DNA of 64,000 nucleotides from Phenylobacterium haematophilum. Its GTDB lineage: Bacteria > Pseudomonadota > Alphaproteobacteria > Caulobacterales > Caulobacteraceae. Under the pieces are notes generated by a model. The model searched no databases and was not told the DNA's origin. It saw only the letters and a list, made by a program, of their open reading frames with translations. Both the position numbers and the translations under genes were made by a program. Below are positions 8,679 through 22,794 of the stretch, piece after piece (positions within the stretch are counted from its first letter, which is position 1; every line of letters begins with the position of its first letter). The stretch is from assembly GCF_014196295.1 (NCBI RefSeq), contig NZ_JACIDK010000001.1, positions 124,001-188,000 of the forward strand, written 5' to 3'.

Positions 8679-9824
8679 ATGAAGCCCGCATCGGTCGCCG
8701 ACTATCGCGAGCTTGCGAGGCGACGCCTTCCGAAGATGTTCTTCGAGTACATCGACGGCGGCTCCTACGCCGAGGTCACGCTGGAGCGGAACGTCGCCGA
8801 CATCGAAGCCCTCGCCCTGCGCCAGCGGGTGATGCGCGACATGACCCAACTCGACATGTCGGTCGAGGTGCTGGGCCAGAAGATGACCATGCCGATCGGC
8901 CTTTCGCCGGTGGGCATGGCCGGCATGTACGCCCGCCGGGGCGAGGTTCAGGCCGCCAAGGCCGCCGCCGTCGCTGGGGTACCGTTCTGCCTGTCGACGG
9001 TCGGAGTCTGTTCGGTCGAGGAGGTCGCCGAGTCCGGAAAGGCGCCCTGGTTCCAGCTCTACATGCTCAAGGACCGCGGCTACATGCGCGAGCTGCTCGC
9101 CCGCGCCAAGGCGGCCGGCTGCCCGGTGCTGGTGTTCACGGTCGACCTGCCGCTGCCCGGCGCGCGCTATCGTGACGTTCGCTCGGGCTTCACCGGCGCG
9201 ACGGGGGTCTCGGGGGCGATGAACACCGCCTGGCAGGGGGTGACTCATCCGGAATGGCTGTGGGACGTGTGGTTGAACGGGCGTCCGCACAGCCTGGGCT
9301 CGGTGGCCGGGGCGATTCCCCAGGGACGCAGCGTCACCGATTTTCTCAGCTGGATCGCAAAGAATTTTGATCGATCGGTCACCTGGAAGGATCTCGACTT
9401 CGTTCGCGAGGTCTGGGATGGCCCGATCGTCATCAAGGGCCTGCTCGATCCCGAGGACGCGCGCGACGCCGTCCGCGCCGGGGCTCAGGGCCTCGTCGTG
9501 TCCAACCATGGCGGCCGCCAGTTGGACGGCGTCCGCTCTTCGATCTCGGCCCTGCCGGCCATAGTCGATGCGGTCGGAAATGACCTCGAAGTGCTTATGG
9601 ACGGCGGGATCCGCTCAGGTTTGGACGTGCTCAAGGCGCTCAGCCTCGGCGCCAAGGCCTGCTTCATCGGCCGCGCCTGGGCCTATGCGTTGGGGGCAGG
9701 GGGCCGGCCGATGGTCGCCAAGATGTTGGGAACGCTACGGGCCGAGCTTTCCACGGCCATGGTCCTGACCGGCTGCAACGCCGCGCGAGACGCCGATAAG
9801 TTGCTACTAGACGTCGCACCTTAG
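8679..9824 (+). CDS. lldD: FMN-dependent L-lactate dehydrogenase / alpha-hydroxy-acid oxidase
   Basis: This enzyme oxidises L-lactate to pyruvate, with FMN passing electrons to the respiratory chain at the inner membrane. The 381 residues cover the full FMN-dependent alpha-hydroxy-acid dehydrogenase barrel. It shows SPVGMAGMYARRGE (FMN site), WFQLYMLKDR, and the active-site SNHGGRQLDG with catalytic His277 and substrate-binding Arg280, plus DGGIRSGLDV and GRAWAYAL for phosphate binding. The 45-residue SGFTGATG-to-MNTAW insert region matches LldD rather than shorter glycolate oxidases. A GGGGGG Shine-Dalgarno precedes the ATG. No lactate permease or regulator is adjacent. Confidence 0.92.
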   Translation: MKPASVADYRELARRRLPKMFFEYIDGGSYAEVTLERNVADIEALALRQRVMRDMTQLDMSVEVLGQKMTMPIGLSPVGMAGMYARRGEVQAAKAAAVAGVPFCLSTVGVCSVEEVAESGKAPWFQLYMLKDRGYMRELLARAKAAGCPVLVFTVDLPLPGARYRDVRSGFTGATGVSGAMNTAWQGVTHPEWLWDVWLNGRPHSLGSVAGAIPQGRSVTDFLSWIAKNFDRSVTWKDLDFVREVWDGPIVIKGLLDPEDARDAVRAGAQGLVVSNHGGRQLDGVRSSISALPAIVDAVGNDLEVLMDGGIRSGLDVLKALSLGAKACFIGRAWAYALGAGGRPMVAKMLGTLRAELSTAMVLTGCNAARDADKLLLDVAP

Positions 9825-9965
9825 AAAATCTTTTCAATTCGACGCGCGCAGGCCCATCGACAAGGGCTGATCTTGCCGGGTAAATGCCCGCCGAATTTGC
9901 GCGCAACAACGGTCGCCGAAAGCCGGCCTTGCTGCGTGCCCGAGTTTTGAGAGCGAGGTATCCGG

Positions 9966-14609
<4,644 letters not shown>

Positions 14610-14632
14610 ATTGAAAGTCGGAGGACAGCATC

Positions 14633-16084
14633 ATGGGTAAGGTCACCGGCTTTCTCGAGATCGAGCGCCAGGAACGCACTTACGAAGCGCCGCAGGAGCG
14701 CCTGAAGAACTGGAAGGAATTCGTCCACCCCATGCCGGCGGCGGACGTGTCCAAGCAGGCCGCGCGCTGCATGGACTGCGGAATTCCGTTCTGTCACCAG
14801 GGCTGCCCGGTGAACAACCAGATCCCGGACTTCAACAACCTAGTCTATCGCGACCAATGGAAGACGGCGCTGGAGAACCTCCAGTCGACCAACAACTTCC
14901 CGGAGTTCACCGGCCGGGTGTGCCCGGCGCCCTGCGAGGCGTCCTGCACCCTGAACATCATCGACACGCCGGTCACCATCAAGACCATCGAGTGCGAGAT
15001 CGTCGACCGGGGCTGGCAGGAAGGCTGGATCAAGCCGCAGATGTCGCCGCGCGGCACCGGCAAGCGCATCGCCGTCGTCGGTTCGGGCCCGGCCGGCCTG
15101 GCCTGCGCCCAGCAACTGGCCCGCGCCGGCCACGCCCCGACCGTGTTCGAGAAGAACGACCGGATCGGCGGCCTGCTGCGCTACGGCATCCCGGACTTCA
15201 AGATGGAGAAGCACCTCATCGACCGCCGCGTGGCGCAGATGGAAGGTGAGGGCGTGATCTTCCGGACCAACTTCGAGGTCGGCAAGACCGTCTCGGTCCA
15301 GCGCCTGCTCGACGATTACGACGTGCTCGTCATGGCCGGCGGGGCGGAAGATCCGCGCGACCTGCCGATCCCGGGCCGCGAACTGGCCGGCGTCCATTTC
15401 GCGATGGACTTCCTGACCCAGCAGAACAAGCGCAACGCCGGCGACGACGAACTGCGCGCGGCGCCGACCGGCGGCATCTCGGCCACCGGCAAGCATGTCG
15501 TCGTGATCGGCGGCGGCGACACCGGCAGCGACTGCATCGGCACCTCGAACCGGCATGGCGCGGTCCAGGTCACCCAGCTGGAAATCATGCCGCAGCCGCC
15601 GGTTCGCGAGAACAAGCAACTGACCTGGCCGGACTGGCCGCTGAAGCTGCGCACTTCCTCCAGCCACGAAGAGGGCTGCGAGCGCGACTTCGCCGTCTCG
15701 GCCAAGCGCTTCATCGGTTCCAACGGCAAGGTCGAGGCGGTCGAGTGCGTCCGCGTCGAATGGGTCGTCGGCGCGGACGGCCGCCAGTCGCTGCAGGAGG
15801 TCGCCGGGAGCGAGTTCCAGATCAAGGCCGATCTGGTGCTGCTGGCCATGGGTTTCGTCGGCCCTCGCCACAACGAATTCATCGCCCAGTCGGGCGCGGA
15901 GCTCGACCCGCGCGGCAACGTCAAGGCGCCGGTCAGCGACTACAAGACCACCTCGGCCAACATCTTCTCCTGCGGCGACATGCGCCGCGGCCAGTCGCTG
16001 GTGGTCTGGGCGATCCGCGAGGGCCGTCAGTGCGCCCAGGCGGTCGACGAATACCTGATGGGGACCAGCAAGCTTCCGCGCTGA
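14633..16084 (+). CDS. gltD: Glutamate synthase small subunit
   Basis: The GOGAT beta subunit takes electrons from NADPH through FAD and feeds them to GltB. In its 483 residues the N-terminal cysteine motifs ([14 protein letters not shown] at about 44-57, and CPAPCEASC) hold the 4Fe-4S clusters. Two Rossmann motifs follow: [14 protein letters not shown] near residue 148 for FAD and [11 protein letters not shown] near 293 for NADPH. The final [18 protein letters not shown] is the conserved FAD closure. A GGAGG-like ribosome site lies before the ATG. Confidence 0.98.
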   Translation: MGKVTGFLEIERQERTYEAPQERLKNWKEFVHPMPAADVSKQAARCMDCGIPFCHQGCPVNNQIPDFNNLVYRDQWKTALENLQSTNNFPEFTGRVCPAPCEASCTLNIIDTPVTIKTIECEIVDRGWQEGWIKPQMSPRGTGKRIAVVGSGPAGLACAQQLARAGHAPTVFEKNDRIGGLLRYGIPDFKMEKHLIDRRVAQMEGEGVIFRTNFEVGKTVSVQRLLDDYDVLVMAGGAEDPRDLPIPGRELAGVHFAMDFLTQQNKRNAGDDELRAAPTGGISATGKHVVVIGGGDTGSDCIGTSNRHGAVQVTQLEIMPQPPVRENKQLTWPDWPLKLRTSSSHEEGCERDFAVSAKRFIGSNGKVEAVECVRVEWVVGADGRQSLQEVAGSEFQIKADLVLLAMGFVGPRHNEFIAQSGAELDPRGNVKAPVSDYKTTSANIFSCGDMRRGQSLVVWAIREGRQCAQAVDEYLMGTSKLPR

Positions 16085-16129
16085 CGCTTAGGCGTTGAGG
16101 CGGGCCAGGGAGACGGTTAGGGCAGGGGC

Positions 16130-17482
16130 ATGATCCGCTCCTGCCTCACCGCGCTCGCCGCTGTCCTCGCCCTCTCGCCCGCCGTCGCGCTCGCTCAGGA
16201 GCCGCCGGTCGAGGCCCAGACCGTCTATCGCAACGTCACGCTCATCGACGGGACCGGCGCGCCGGCCCGCGCGGCCATGAATATCCTCGTCCGCGGAGAG
16301 CGGATCGAGCGCGTCTGGAAGGAAGGCGAGATCGCCTTCAAGCTGTCGCCGGACACTCGGATCGTCGACATGACCGGCAGGTTTGTGCTGCCGGGCCTAA
16401 CCGACAGCCACCAGCACTTGGCCACCCCGCCGAACCGCCGCTTCGCCGAGGCCCAGCTCAAGCGGGACCTCTACAGCGGGATCACCTCGACCCGCGACAT
16501 GGCCGACGACCTGCGCAATATCGCAGACTTGGCCCGCGCCACGCGCATCGGCGAGATCCCCGGGCCCGACATCCACTATGCGGCCTTGATGGCCGGCCCG
16601 TCGTTCTTCGACGACCCCCGCGTCGGCGCCGCCTCGCTCGGCGCGGTCGGCGGCCAGGTTCCCTGGATGCAGGCCATCCGCCCCGACACCGACATCCGTC
16701 AGGCGGTGGCTGAGGCCAAGGGAACCAGCGCCGCGGCGATCAAGATTTACGCCAACCTGCCAGGCGCCGAGGTCGCGCGCATCACCGCCGAGGCCCACCG
16801 CCAGGAGCTCCAGGTCTGGACGCATGGCGCGGTGTTCCCGGCCACCCCGGCGGAGGTTCTGGCTGCGCGGCCCGACAGCGTGAGCCACGTTTGCATGCTG
16901 GCCTACCAGGTCTCCGACCAGTTCCCGACCGGCTACCACCGGCGCGCGGCGGTCCAGGAAGAGAAGTTCGGCAAGGACGTGCACCCGCAGATCGCCCCGC
17001 TGCTGGCCACGATGCGCCGGGACGGCGTCGTCCTCGACGCCACTGTCCGTATCTACGAGGCGATGAAGGGCCGGCCCAGCAAGCCCTACTGCTCCACCGA
17101 GCTCGCCGCCCAGCTGACCTCTCAGGCGCTGAAGGCCGGCGTGATCATCTCGGCCGGCACCGACGGCTTCTCCAACCCTGCCGCGGCCTATCCGGCCCTC
17201 TACGAGGAACTGGAGCTGCTGGTCGACAGATCGGGCTTTTCGCCGATGCAGGCCATCGTCGCGGCGACCCGCAATGGCGCGCTGGCCGTCAGCAAGACCC
17301 CGGACTTCGGAACCATCGAGGCGGGCAAGCTCGCCAACCTGGTGTTCACCGGCCAGGATCCGAGCCAGGACATCCGCGCCCTGCGCACCATCACCCTGAC
17401 CGTCAAGCGCGGGAAGGACTATCCCCGCGCCGACTTCGACCCGGCCGCGGACGTCGCCGCCCGCGCCATGGTCGACGACTAA
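16130..17482 (+). CDS. Secreted amidohydrolase-family metal-dependent hydrolase
   Basis: This is a 450-residue protein with a cleavable signal peptide (cut after about AVALAQ, residue 23), so it is probably periplasmic. It belongs to the imidazolonepropionase/prolidase-like amidohydrolases. The first metal motif is DSHQHLATPP at about residues 87-96; later elements are KIYANLPG, the His of WTHGA and of SHVCM, and SAGTDGF with the last metal-binding Asp at about 345. The substrate is unknown; relatives cleave N-acyl amino acids, dipeptides or cyclic amides. Its last four bases overlap the convergent phosphate transporter gene. Confidence 0.82.
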   Translation: MIRSCLTALAAVLALSPAVALAQEPPVEAQTVYRNVTLIDGTGAPARAAMNILVRGERIERVWKEGEIAFKLSPDTRIVDMTGRFVLPGLTDSHQHLATPPNRRFAEAQLKRDLYSGITSTRDMADDLRNIADLARATRIGEIPGPDIHYAALMAGPSFFDDPRVGAASLGAVGGQVPWMQAIRPDTDIRQAVAEAKGTSAAAIKIYANLPGAEVARITAEAHRQELQVWTHGAVFPATPAEVLAARPDSVSHVCMLAYQVSDQFPTGYHRRAAVQEEKFGKDVHPQIAPLLATMRRDGVVLDATVRIYEAMKGRPSKPYCSTELAAQLTSQALKAGVIISAGTDGFSNPAAAYPALYEELELLVDRSGFSPMQAIVAATRNGALAVSKTPDFGTIEAGKLANLVFTGQDPSQDIRALRTITLTVKRGKDYPRADFDPAADVAARAMVDD

Positions 17483-18495
17483 CCCATGAAGCGTCCGGCC
17501 GCCCAGTAGGTCAGGGCGCCGATAATCGCCGCCGCGGGCAGGGTCACGACCCAGGCGGTGACGATCTCCTTGGCCACGCCCCAGCGCACCGCCGAGACCC
17601 GCTTGGCCGCGCCGACGCCGACGATGGCGCCGGTGATGGTGTGGGTGGTCGAGACCGGCACGCCGAGGCTGGTGGCGGCGAACAGGGTGATCGCCCCGCC
17701 GGTCTCGGCGCAGAAGCCCTGCATCGGGGTCAGGCGGGTGATCCGCGAGCCCATGGTGTGGACGATCCGCCAGCCGCCGAACAGCGTGCCCAGGCCCATC
17801 GCCGCCTGACAGGACAGCACCACCCACAGCGGCACGTGGAACTCGCCGTCGCTCGGGCCCATGCCGTGCGCGATCAGCAGGGCGGCGATGATGCCCATGG
17901 TCTTCTGGGCGTCGTTGCCGCCATGGCCCAGCGAATAGAGCGAGGCCGACACGAACTGCAGTTTTCGGAACACTCCATCCACCGCGAACGGCGTCAGCCG
18001 CACGAACAGCCACGAGACGATCAACACCAGGAACAGCGCGAGGATGAAGCCGGTCGCCGGCGACAGCACGATGGCGAACAGGGTCTTGGAGAGGCCGCCC
18101 CACATGACGGCGCCCATCCCGGCCTTGGCGACGCCCGCACCGACCAGCCCGCCGATCAGCGCATGCGAAGACGAGGAGGGGATCGCCGCCCACCAGGTGA
18201 GCAGGTTCCAGCCGATCGCCCCGATCAGCGCCGAGAAGATCAGCCCGTCGCTGATCAACTCGGGCATGACCAGCCCCGCGCCCACGGTCTTGGCCACGTG
18301 CAGGCCGAAGAAGAGGAAGGCGATGAAGTTGAAGAACGCCGCCCAGGCGACGGCGATGAAGGGCGGTAGCACCCGCGTCGCCACGATGGTGGCGATCGAG
18401 TTGGCCGCGTCGTGCAGCCCGTTCAGGAAGTCGAAGGCCAACGCCACGAAGATCAGGAAGATCAGCAGCGGGCCGTAGCCGGCGAGGAGTTCCAC
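17479..18495 (-). CDS. pit: Low-affinity inorganic phosphate transporter (Pit family)
   Basis: This is a phosphate (metal-phosphate):proton symporter of the inner membrane. The 338 residues show two PD001131-type signatures: FDFLNGLHDAANSIATIVATR at the N-terminal repeat (residues 22-42) and SLGHGGNDAQKTMGI in the C-terminal repeat (about 191-205), the hallmark of Pit transporters. It starts at a GTG and lies five bases downstream of the DUF47 gene, its usual regulatory partner. There is no sign of a Pho box I can defend in the short upstream gap. Confidence 0.93.
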   Translation of the reverse strand: MELLAGYGPLLIFLIFVALAFDFLNGLHDAANSIATIVATRVLPPFIAVAWAAFFNFIAFLFFGLHVAKTVGAGLVMPELISDGLIFSALIGAIGWNLLTWWAAIPSSSSHALIGGLVGAGVAKAGMGAVMWGGLSKTLFAIVLSPATGFILALFLVLIVSWLFVRLTPFAVDGVFRKLQFVSASLYSLGHGGNDAQKTMGIIAALLIAHGMGPSDGEFHVPLWVVLSCQAAMGLGTLFGGWRIVHTMGSRITRLTPMQGFCAETGGAITLFAATSLGVPVSTTHTITGAIVGVGAAKRVSAVRWGVAKEIVTAWVVTLPAAAIIGALTYWAAGRFMG

Positions 18496-18500
18496 GTGGG

Positions 18501-19145
18501 CTAGACCTGCTCGATTACGATGCCGCTGATGCAGTTCGCCACGTCCTCGAAGCGGTCCATGACCTTTTCCAGGTGGCTGTAGACGTCGACCCCGACGACG
18601 AACGCCATCGGGTCGTCGTGCCGATGGGCCAGGAACAGGGCCTTGCGGCCGGCGTCATAGATCGCGTCCGAGCGATCCTCGATGTGGGTGATCTGTTCGG
18701 TAAGCTGGCTGAGCCGCGTCACATTCTGGCGCATGTTGCTCAGGAGGCCGACGGCCTCGCGGGTCAGCACGGCGGCCTCGACGATGATGTCGGCCATCTC
18801 CCGCATCGGATCTTCGAACTCGCGCAGTTCGAACAGGCTGACGACCTTCACCGTCTTGTGCATCTGGTCGATCGCGTCGTCGAGCGAGGTGATCAGGTCC
18901 TGGATGTCGCTGCGGTCGAAGGGGGTGATGAACGAGCGGCGCACGTTCAGCAGCACCTCGCGGGTGATCGCGTCGGCCGCATCCTCGTGCGCCACGACGC
19001 GGGCGCAGGCCTCGGCTACCCCGTCGCCGCCTTGCAGGACCTCGCGCAGAGCGGTCGCGCCCTCCACCAGCTTCTCGGCGTGGGCGCTGAAGAGGTCGAA
19101 GAATTTCAATTCCTTAGGCATCAAAGCCTGGAACCAGGTGAGCAT
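18501..19145 (-). CDS. DUF47 PhoU-like phosphate transport accessory protein
   Basis: This is a 214-residue, all-helical cytoplasmic protein of the DUF47/PhoU-like group. The stretch FITPFDRSDIQDLITSLDD (about residues 72-90) is the family signature and carries acidic residues proposed to bind metal. In many bacteria these proteins sit next to and modulate Pit transporters; the five-base spacing to pit here supports co-expression and a regulatory partnership. Its precise action is inference from the family. Confidence 0.9.
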   Translation of the reverse strand: MLTWFQALMPKELKFFDLFSAHAEKLVEGATALREVLQGGDGVAEACARVVAHEDAADAITREVLLNVRRSFITPFDRSDIQDLITSLDDAIDQMHKTVKVVSLFELREFEDPMREMADIIVEAAVLTREAVGLLSNMRQNVTRLSQLTEQITHIEDRSDAIYDAGRKALFLAHRHDDPMAFVVGVDVYSHLEKVMDRFEDVANCISGIVIEQV

Positions 19146-19202
19146 CGTTCCGTCCGTGTCCCTTATGTCGCGGCCGCGGCGGCGCGAAGATTCTGCGCGC
19201 TC

Positions 19203-20948
19203 TTAGCTGCTTCCTGGCTCCGACAGAAGACCTCCACCGCCCGCGAGCGATGCGCGCGCCGAGGCGGAGGGCCCCGTTTGACGGGTATAGACGGTCAAGC
19301 CGGCGCCATGGAAGGAGACCTTCCAACCGGGGCCGGGCGCCTGTGCGCCGAGTGAGACGATGGTGTCGATCTCGGTCAACCGCGCGGCGTCGGGGGCGGC
19401 CTGGACCGTGATCGGCCGGGCCCGGAGCCGCAGATAGGCCAGGCGCGCCTGGATCGGATCCTGCGCCAGCAGCGCGACGCCCCCTGGCCGCTGTTCGATG
19501 ATCGCCGCGGCCGCGGTCAGGTCCTGGGCCAGCGCGCCGCGGGCGGCCGATGTGGCGCGCTCCCAACGGACGTCCAGGGCGGTCGACAGCGCCGCCAACG
19601 CCACAAAGGCCGTCAGCCAGACGCCCATCACCGGCCAGGTTCTGAACGCGGTGGCCGCGCCGGCCGCCACGACGATGGCGCCCGCCAGGATGGCGGTGAT
19701 CGGGCTTTCCAGCGAAAAGGCGCTCAGCGCCGCGGCGTCCCAGGCGCGCGGGACCACGCCGCCGAGCAGGCAGGCGGTCAGCACCGACAGGCCGACGACT
19801 GGGACCGCCCCCATGGCCAGCCGCCACCAGCGACCGCCGGCGCGGTCGAACTCCCCGATGAACGGGGCCGCCGCGATCCACAGCAGTGGGACCAGCGCCT
19901 CGAACTGGCGTCCCCAGATGCGGGTCGGATTGGCCGCCTCGCCAGTGCCTAGCAGGGCGGTCAGCACGAGCGTCAGGGCCGCGGTGAACAGCACCAGCAG
20001 GAAGCTCGCCTCGTGCGGGGTTAGGAAGAAGCGGCCGCGACCGCGGTGCCAGCGCCAGCGCATCTCCACGCGCAGCAGGCCCGTCAGGGCCGGAATGCCG
20101 GCCAGCATCACGCAACTCGCAGCCATCGCCACGAGCCCGCGCGCGCCGGCGATCCAGCCGTCCTGACTGATCGCGCCCTCCAGGAGGCCGTCGTAGCGAT
20201 GCTCGAGATAGAAGGTCAGCGGCTCGCTGGACGCCTGGTTCGCGGCCAGTTGCAGCAGGTTCACGCTTGCCAGGAAGGCCGCCGCCAGCACCGCGATCCG
20301 CCCGACGAAGATGCGCAGATCCCGCCTTCCCAGCAGCAGGTCGACCACCGCCAGCAACAGCAGAGCGATCCCGAGCGCCGGCCCCTGCGGCTTGAGCAGG
20401 GTGAGGGCGCCGACTAGGACGCCGGCCAGCGCCGCATGGGCGATTGGCCGCGGGCCATAGAGCCGCGCCGTGGCCAGCACGGCGGCGCCCAGCAGCAGGA
20501 CGTACCAGCCCTCGGGCAGGGCGGCGGCCGCGAAGCGGTAGTAGGGATAGGCGAGGGCGAGCAGCGCCGCGGCGATCCAGCCTGGCCGGTCCATGCTCGT
20601 GCGCACGCTGGCCAGCGCCAAAGCCAGCCCGCCGAAATAGGCCGCCGCGCCGAGGATCCGCAGCCATGGCAACAGGTTCTGCGTCGCGTAGGTCAGGGCC
20701 CGGATCAGCAGGCCGAACAAGGTGTCGCCCGTGCTCTGGGCCTGCGGCAGCAGATCGGGCCGAGCGGCCAGGGTCTTGCCGAACAGCGCATGGACCAGAT
20801 GGGTGCTCTCGGCGCCGGTATAGAGCGGGGCTTCCAGGAACACCCGGTCGAGATAGACCAGCGCCACGGCGATCGCGGCCGCCGTCAGCACGCCGTAGCC
20901 TAAGCGCGCGCTCGGCCATGCCGGCCGACCTGCATCCCCCCGAGTCAT
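19203..20948 (-). CDS. Polytopic membrane protein, possibly glycosyltransferase-like (GT-C fold)
   Basis: This 581-residue protein is largely hydrophobic, with about ten to twelve membrane segments, then a soluble C-terminal part of about 100 residues. The N-terminal loop after the first membrane segment (LYTGAESTHLVHALFGKTL, residues about 42-60) and the PEGWYVLLLGAAVL region resemble the layout of GT-C glycosyltransferases such as ArnT/PMT relatives, but no decisive DD or DE catalytic motif is seen, so function is unassigned. The start was set at the ATG at 20948; an upstream GTG at 20984 adds twelve unlikely residues. The neighbours do not suggest a pathway. Confidence 0.6.
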   Translation of the reverse strand: MTRGDAGRPAWPSARLGYGVLTAAAIAVALVYLDRVFLEAPLYTGAESTHLVHALFGKTLAARPDLLPQAQSTGDTLFGLLIRALTYATQNLLPWLRILGAAAYFGGLALALASVRTSMDRPGWIAAALLALAYPYYRFAAAALPEGWYVLLLGAAVLATARLYGPRPIAHAALAGVLVGALTLLKPQGPALGIALLLLAVVDLLLGRRDLRIFVGRIAVLAAAFLASVNLLQLAANQASSEPLTFYLEHRYDGLLEGAISQDGWIAGARGLVAMAASCVMLAGIPALTGLLRVEMRWRWHRGRGRFFLTPHEASFLLVLFTAALTLVLTALLGTGEAANPTRIWGRQFEALVPLLWIAAAPFIGEFDRAGGRWWRLAMGAVPVVGLSVLTACLLGGVVPRAWDAAALSAFSLESPITAILAGAIVVAAGAATAFRTWPVMGVWLTAFVALAALSTALDVRWERATSAARGALAQDLTAAAAIIEQRPGGVALLAQDPIQARLAYLRLRARPITVQAAPDAARLTEIDTIVSLGAQAPGPGWKVSFHGAGLTVYTRQTGPSASARASLAGGGGLLSEPGSS

Positions 20949-21048
20949 GGCTTCACTGTGGCCGCTTCCTGGGCGGGTGACCATAGTGGGCGTTTGCGCC
21001 CGGCCGCGGATCGTCGATCAATGGGCGCGGCGATTCACGGGGGGAAAC

Positions 21049-22695
21049 ATGCGCACTGCTCTGCAAGCTCTGATCGTGGCGGCCGGTCTGGCGCTGGCGG
21101 CTCCAGTCGCAGCGGAGGATCTGCTGCTGCACGGCGGGCCGATCTACACCGGCGATGCCGTGGTCCAGGCCCTGGCGGTCAAGGACGGCAAAGTCGCCTA
21201 TGTAGGCGGGATCGAGGCCGCCCGCGCCGCCGCGCCCGGCGCCCGCGACATCGACCTCAAGGGGGCGGCCGCCTATCCCGGCTTCGTCGACTCCCACGCC
21301 CACTTGGCGGGCATCGGCTTTCGCGAAATGACCCTCAACCTCGAGGGGACGGAATCTATCGAGGCCCTGGTCGCCCGGCTGAACGCCTGGGCCGCGGACA
21401 ATCCCGGCTCCGACGTGATCTCCGGCGCCGGCTGGATCGAAACCCATTGGCCGGAGAAGCGCTTCCCGAGCCGCGCCGATCTCGATCGCGCCGCGCCGGA
21501 CCGCCCGGTGGTGCTGACCCGCGCCGACGGCCATGCCCTGGTCGCCAACACCGCCATGCTGAAGCTGGCCGGGATCACCGCCCAGACCGCCGCGCCGGCC
21601 GGCGGGCAGATCCTGAAGGACGCCAAGGGCGAGCCCGACGGCATGCTGATCGACAACGCTATGGCCCTGGTCCGCGCCAAGGTGCCGCCGCCCAGCGCTG
21701 CGGCCCAGGCCGAGGCGGTGCGCCGCGGCGCGCGGGTCTACGCCTCGCGCGGCTGGACCGGCCTGCACGACATGAGCGTCGGCGCCGACGAGGTGGCGAT
21801 CCAGCAGGACCTGGCGGCCCGCGGCGAGCTGCCGGTCCGCATCGACAACTACATGTCCCAGGCCGCAGCGCAGAAGGTGCTGGCCGAGGGACCGTCGCAG
21901 GACCCGACCGGCCTGGTGCGCGTGCGCGGGGTGAAGCTGTTCATGGACGGCGCGCTCGGATCGCGCGGGGCGGCGTTGCTTGCGCCCTACTCGGACGCCG
22001 AGGGAACGGGCCTGATCGTCACGCCCCGCGAAACCGTCGACGCCATCCTCGCCAAGGCGCGCAAGTCCGGAGCCCAGATGGCGGTTCACGCTATCGGCGA
22101 CCGCGGCAACCGGGTGATCCTCGACGCCTACCAGCAGGCCTTCGCCGACGACCCGGCCGCGCTCAAGGCCGCCCGCTGGCGCGTCGAGCACGCCCAGATC
22201 GTGGCGCCGGAGGACCTGCCGCGCTTCGCGCAGATGGGCGTCGTCGCCTCAATGCAACCCTCGCACGCGATCGGCGACCTCTACTTCGCTCCCGCACGTC
22301 TCGGCCCGGAGCGCCTAAAGGGCGCCTATGCTTGGGAGAGCCTGCTGAAGTCCGGCGCGGTCGTCGCCGGCGGCTCGGACGCCCCGGTCGAGAAAGGCGA
22401 TCCGCTGGTCGAGTTCTACGCCGCCGCCTACCGTCATGACCTGAAGGGGTTCGCCGGTCCCGACTGGCATCTGGACGAGGCCGTCACCCGTGCCCAGGCG
22501 CTGGAGATGCTGACCCGCGGCTCGGCCTATGCCGGCTTCCGTGAGACCGAGCTGGGCCGGCTCGCCGTCGGCCGCGACGCCGACATCTCGGTGTTTTCCG
22601 TCGACCTGATGAGCGCGCCGTTCGCCGACATCGCCAAGGCCCATGCGGTCATGACGATCGTCGGCGGCAAGGTCGTCTATCAGGCCGCGCCGTGA
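21049..22695 (+). CDS. YtcJ-like secreted amidohydrolase
   Basis: This is a 548-residue metal-dependent hydrolase of the amidohydrolase_3/YtcJ family. A signal peptide (cut near APVAAED, about residue 23) points to the periplasm. It shows DSHAHLAGIG (first metal motif, about residues 77-86), HAIGDRGNR with a metal His (about 347-355), and GGSDAPVEKGDP with the metal Asp (about 443-454). The ATG at 21049 was chosen because the signal peptide starts there and a strong GGGGGAA ribosome site precedes it; the open frame further upstream overlaps the divergent gene. The substrate is unknown. Confidence 0.85.
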   Translation: MRTALQALIVAAGLALAAPVAAEDLLLHGGPIYTGDAVVQALAVKDGKVAYVGGIEAARAAAPGARDIDLKGAAAYPGFVDSHAHLAGIGFREMTLNLEGTESIEALVARLNAWAADNPGSDVISGAGWIETHWPEKRFPSRADLDRAAPDRPVVLTRADGHALVANTAMLKLAGITAQTAAPAGGQILKDAKGEPDGMLIDNAMALVRAKVPPPSAAAQAEAVRRGARVYASRGWTGLHDMSVGADEVAIQQDLAARGELPVRIDNYMSQAAAQKVLAEGPSQDPTGLVRVRGVKLFMDGALGSRGAALLAPYSDAEGTGLIVTPRETVDAILAKARKSGAQMAVHAIGDRGNRVILDAYQQAFADDPAALKAARWRVEHAQIVAPEDLPRFAQMGVVASMQPSHAIGDLYFAPARLGPERLKGAYAWESLLKSGAVVAGGSDAPVEKGDPLVEFYAAAYRHDLKGFAGPDWHLDEAVTRAQALEMLTRGSAYAGFRETELGRLAVGRDADISVFSVDLMSAPFADIAKAHAVMTIVGGKVVYQAAP

Positions 22696-22718
22696 CCACG
22701 GCATAGGCTGCGCCGCAA

Positions 22719-22731
22719 ACCCCTATGGGGT
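22719..22731 (+). terminator. Small hairpin after the YtcJ-like gene
   Basis: ACCCC-TAT-GGGGT makes a five-base-pair hairpin 24 bases after the stop codon, followed by GTTCT. The T run is poor, so this is only a weak terminator candidate. Confidence 0.25.
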
Positions 22732-22758
22732 GTTCTACGGATGGCGCGCGGGCAGCCG

Positions 22759-22786
22759 CCTGGCTGAGCATTGTCTCTCAGCCAGG
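22759..22786 (+). promoter_or_regulatory. Perfect 10-bp inverted repeat overlapping the ribosome-binding site
   Basis: CCTGGCTGAG (22759-22768) and CTCAGCCAGG (22777-22786) are exact inverted copies around an eight-base loop. The right arm includes the first bases of the AGGAG ribosome site (22784-22788) of the DUF1254 gene starting at 22795. In RNA the hairpin would partly bury that site; as DNA it could instead be an operator. There is no T run, so it is not a standard terminator. Confidence 0.6.
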
Positions 22787-22794
22787 AGCCCCCC